The translations under genes and the position numbers were made by a program. A stretch of DNA of 64,000 nucleotides from Agrobacterium arsenijevicii (lineage in GTDB: Bacteria; Pseudomonadota; Alphaproteobacteria; Rhizobiales; Rhizobiaceae), in NCBI GenBank assembly GCA_000949895.1, contig JWIT01000007.1:310001-374000 (forward strand), given 5' to 3'. This document shows, piece by piece, positions 61,990 through 64,000 of this stretch (position 1 is its first letter; the number at the start of each line of letters is the position of its first letter). The notes beneath the pieces were generated by a model, which ran no database searches, was not told the DNA's origin, and saw only the letters and a list, made by a program, of their open reading frames with translations.

Positions 61990-63220
61990 CGTTCCGTCCC
62001 TCGTTAAGTCTGTCTTTGAAGTTTTCGATTGCGACGAACACGGCCTCGTCGAGGTCGGGGACATCAGCAGGCAGCGGTGGGAACTGCGAAAATTCCAACA
62101 CCTCAGGAGCAACCGGCCATGGCCAGCATCGCTTCGCATAGGCGCGCTTCCACGCCTCCCAGACCTCACCGCCAACTGCTACCTTCTCAAAGTCCTTGCT
62201 GATCTCCACGATCCGGTTCACGACAGTGAAGCGCCGACGCTCGATGAGCTGTACAGCCTCTGGCCAACCCTGCTTTTCCTTCTTGTCACGCCAAATCAGG
62301 TCGTGCTTTTCAGGGTGCGCATCGACGATATACTGCTCCAAAGGAGTGAGCGACAATACCCGAACAGGCTGTAGCAGCTTGGACATCAGCATGGCGCGAC
62401 CAGCTCGCGAGAACACGGTGAAGGTTTCCGAGCTTTCGGCCTGCGGTGAGATCGGCTTAGGCTGAGAAAGCTTCGTCCAGCGCTGTTCCTTCAGGTATCT
62501 CGCCGCCGAGCAAAGATGCTTGCGACCGATCGAGAGCGCAGCAACCTGATACGCCTCGGAATATTCCAGCGCCAAGGCGCGCTCATCAGGCAAAAGCGCG
62601 GCCCATTCCCGTCGAGCTTCCGGCTCGCTGTCGCTGATCGCTGTTTTCCAGCCGATGAAGAACCGTTTGAACGCAGCCTCCACGGCTTTCGGATTTTCTT
62701 CCTCAATCCTTCCAGCCGCGCTGGCAAGCGTCTCTCTCTCTTTTCGTTCAACAGGAGGCGTTAAAGGAGAGGCGTTAATAGGTGCCGGTCCAGAACAGGC
62801 AGGGGGTGCCGACTCTGGGCAGGCAGGGGGTGCCGATATACCGGCAGGGGGTGCATCGTTTGCGAACTCGCAAGTAGGATCAAATTCCTTTTCGTCTTCC
62901 TCATCCCATGCATCAAACGCAGAGCTTGCGACGGCAGAATCGTAGATCACGCGATACCAATGAGCGCTATCGCGTCCATTCGGGCTGACGACTTCGCGCC
63001 GCTCGACCGCGCCAATTTCCACCAGCCGCGTGATTGCCGATTGCACTGTTGAGCGCGAGCAATTGAGCGCCTGCGCAAGCTTCACCTGGCTCCGCCGGCA
63101 CCATCCGTGACGCGTGTTGGCGTTGCGACCAAGCATGCACAGCACTTGCAGGTCTTTCCCCTTCAGGCGCGGATCTGCGATGATCCAGCCGGGAATGATT
63201 GATAGTCTTGGCTCGTTCAT
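61976..63220 (-). CDS. winged-helix DNA-binding protein, probable replication initiator
   Basis: A 414-residue protein with an N-terminal winged helix (VLCMLGRNANTRHGWCRRSQVKLAQALNCSRSTVQSAITRLVEIGAVERREVVSPNGRDSAHWYRVIYD). A Pro/Ala-rich linker with three PPA-type repeats (residues about 120-150) follows, and a C-terminal helical domain. Helix-turn-helix proteins of this size before the late genes are often phage replication proteins. The start MNEPRLSIIPGWIIADP at 63220 is used. The replication role is inferred. Confidence 0.65.
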   Translation of the reverse strand: MNEPRLSIIPGWIIADPRLKGKDLQVLCMLGRNANTRHGWCRRSQVKLAQALNCSRSTVQSAITRLVEIGAVERREVVSPNGRDSAHWYRVIYDSAVASSAFDAWDEEDEKEFDPTCEFANDAPPAGISAPPACPESAPPACSGPAPINASPLTPPVERKERETLASAAGRIEEENPKAVEAAFKRFFIGWKTAISDSEPEARREWAALLPDERALALEYSEAYQVAALSIGRKHLCSAARYLKEQRWTKLSQPKPISPQAESSETFTVFSRAGRAMLMSKLLQPVRVLSLTPLEQYIVDAHPEKHDLIWRDKKEKQGWPEAVQLIERRRFTVVNRIVEISKDFEKVAVGGEVWEAWKRAYAKRCWPWPVAPEVLEFSQFPPLPADVPDLDEAVFVAIENFKDRLNEGRNDDAA

Positions 63221-63233
63221 CTGCCCCTTCCCC

Positions 63234-63527
63234 TTAATACCACGCAGCCGGAAGCCCCAGCGCGATGCGTTCCATACGCCCACGCGCCGCGCCCACTTCC
63301 ATGCGCATTGATTTGTCGCCGTCCGCACCGCGCTCGCGCCGCAGATCCGCCAGTTCGATTTCGAGATAGTCGAGGCCCTCGCGGAACCGTGCGTTCAGCA
63401 GCCGGTTCCGGATGGTCATTTCGCAGGAGAGCAGAACGTCGAGCGGACACGACAATAGCCACGCCGCCCGCTCCTCGCGCGTCCGTGCCGCCTCCAGCTG
63501 CTCAATTCTCGGTATGATCGCAATCAT
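63234..63527 (-). CDS. small helical phage protein
   Basis: A 97-residue charged helical protein (MIAIIPRIEQLEAARTREERAAWLLSCPLDVLLSCEMTIRNRLLNARFREGLDYLEIELADLRRERG). The start overlaps the end of the methyltransferase gene by four bases (ATGA). The role is unknown. Confidence 0.6.
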   Translation of the reverse strand: MIAIIPRIEQLEAARTREERAAWLLSCPLDVLLSCEMTIRNRLLNARFREGLDYLEIELADLRRERGADGDKSMRMEVGAARGRMERIALGLPAAWY

Positions 63528-64000
63528 GCCGCCACCGCCGTGACAGCAAGATGGCTGCAGTTCGCTGCGACAAGCGCCCTTGCGACGGGCGGGCAGACGC
63601 TGTTACCGACACAGGAGACCTGCACCTCTTTCGAGAACGGAACCCATATCGGTGCATCACCGCGTGAGCGATCGAAACACCCGTCGATCTGGTAGTCGCG
63701 CGGGAAGCCCTGCGCGTTGAACAGCTCGCGAGGCGAGAGCATGCGCATGCCGATGTCGACCACTACGAACGTGACGCCGTCGATTTCAATGGTGACGAAT
63801 TCCCGCTCATCCCAGACGCCATGCGCCCGAAGGAAGTCAGCAACCTGCCGTGCACGCGCGGCCTGCGCTTCGGTGAAGGGCGGAACGTCCACGGTCGCCT
63901 CGATGTGCCCGAAGCGGTCACGCGTCGTAATTGTCCGGCACGCTTCATCCTCGCGAGCACCTTCTCCGGTCCCGTAGTAGGATTGGAGGTACGGCATGAT
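63524..64000 (-). CDS. C5-cytosine DNA methyltransferase, C-terminal part only
   Basis: The visible 158 codons form the target-recognition and C-terminal part of a Dcm-type methyltransferase: the motif IX/X regions MRMLSPRELFNAQGFPRDYQID and VGNSVCPPVARALV are clear. The N-terminal cofactor and catalytic PC motifs lie beyond the right edge. Phages use such enzymes to protect their DNA from host restriction. The frame is still open at base 64000. Confidence 0.88.
   Translation of the reverse strand: MMPYLQSYYGTGEGAREDEACRTITTRDRFGHIEATVDVPPFTEAQAARARQVADFLRAHGVWDEREFVTIEIDGVTFVVVDIGMRMLSPRELFNAQGFPRDYQIDGCFDRSRGDAPIWVPFSKEVQVSCVGNSVCPPVARALVAANCSHLAVTAVAA

Larger units (their letters stand above)
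35214..64000. mobile_element. siphovirus-type prophage, right end outside window
   Basis: From the tRNA end onward all genes fit one phage: accessory genes at the left edge, lysis, tail, head, packaging, then regulation and replication genes, nearly all on the minus strand. The set has HK97-type head genes (portal, protease, capsid, gp6, head closure, gp10) and a long flexible tail (tape measure, DUF3168, chaperone) with a gene-transfer-agent-like tip. No integrase, repressor or excisionase lies within the window. All structural genes look intact. Confidence 0.93.

Overview
The window is a piece of an alphaproteobacterial (Rhizobiaceae, almost certainly Agrobacterium tumefaciens-complex) chromosome of about 60% GC, carrying most of an integrated siphovirus-type prophage in its right half. 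The assignment rests on the Agrobacterium-like housekeeping order (argH-lysA, cpdR-hpt, ftsEX, tyrC-hisC, cobS-cobT-dnaJ-like-bolA, aroB-aroK, xerD, accA), on rhizobial intergenic repeats, and on a tRNA-Arg(CCU) gene split by a group I intron, a hallmark described in A. tumefaciens.

Region 1 (1-34.8 kb) is core chromosome. It holds amino-acid synthesis (argH, lysA, tyrC, hisC, aroB, aroK), cell-cycle and division genes (cpdR, ftsE, ftsX, xerD), envelope functions (a TIGR02302 membrane protein, an LptM-like lipoprotein, an L,D-transpeptidase lipoprotein, a D,D-carboxypeptidase, a PlsC-type acyltransferase), cobaltochelatase subunits (cobS, cobT), accA, hpt, rpmB, a TusA-like protein, a His-rich CobW-type metallochaperone behind a Zur-box-like site, and a queuosine-precursor transporter whose 5' end looks like a preQ1-type pseudoknot.

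Region 2 (34.9-35.2 kb) is tRNA-Arg(CCU) with its intron. The prophage begins directly after the CCA end, so this gene is the probable attachment site. No integrase is visible; it should lie beyond the right edge.

Region 3 (35.2-64 kb) is the prophage. Reading leftward on the minus strand from the right edge come: a C5-cytosine methyltransferase (cut by the edge), a winged-helix replication-type protein, a NusG-like protein, a strong terminator, HNH endonuclease, small and large terminase, portal, prohead protease, HK97-type capsid, head-tail connectors, major tail protein, tail assembly chaperone with a likely -1 frameshift extension, tape measure, four gene-transfer-agent-like tail-tip proteins, and a pectate-lyase-like tail fibre. 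A plus-strand AT-rich cargo block (small acidic membrane protein plus a GT4-GT29 fusion glycosyltransferase) bounded by terminators separates the fibre from the lysis cassette (amidase endolysin, lipoprotein, two holin candidates). The left end carries plus-strand accessory genes: a trypsin-like protease and two small proteins.

The prophage packaging, head, tail and lysis modules appear complete, so it may be functional. The NusG-like gene directly upstream of a terminator that precedes the late genes suggests that late expression is controlled by antitermination. All functions are inferred from sequence motifs and gene order; no search was run.
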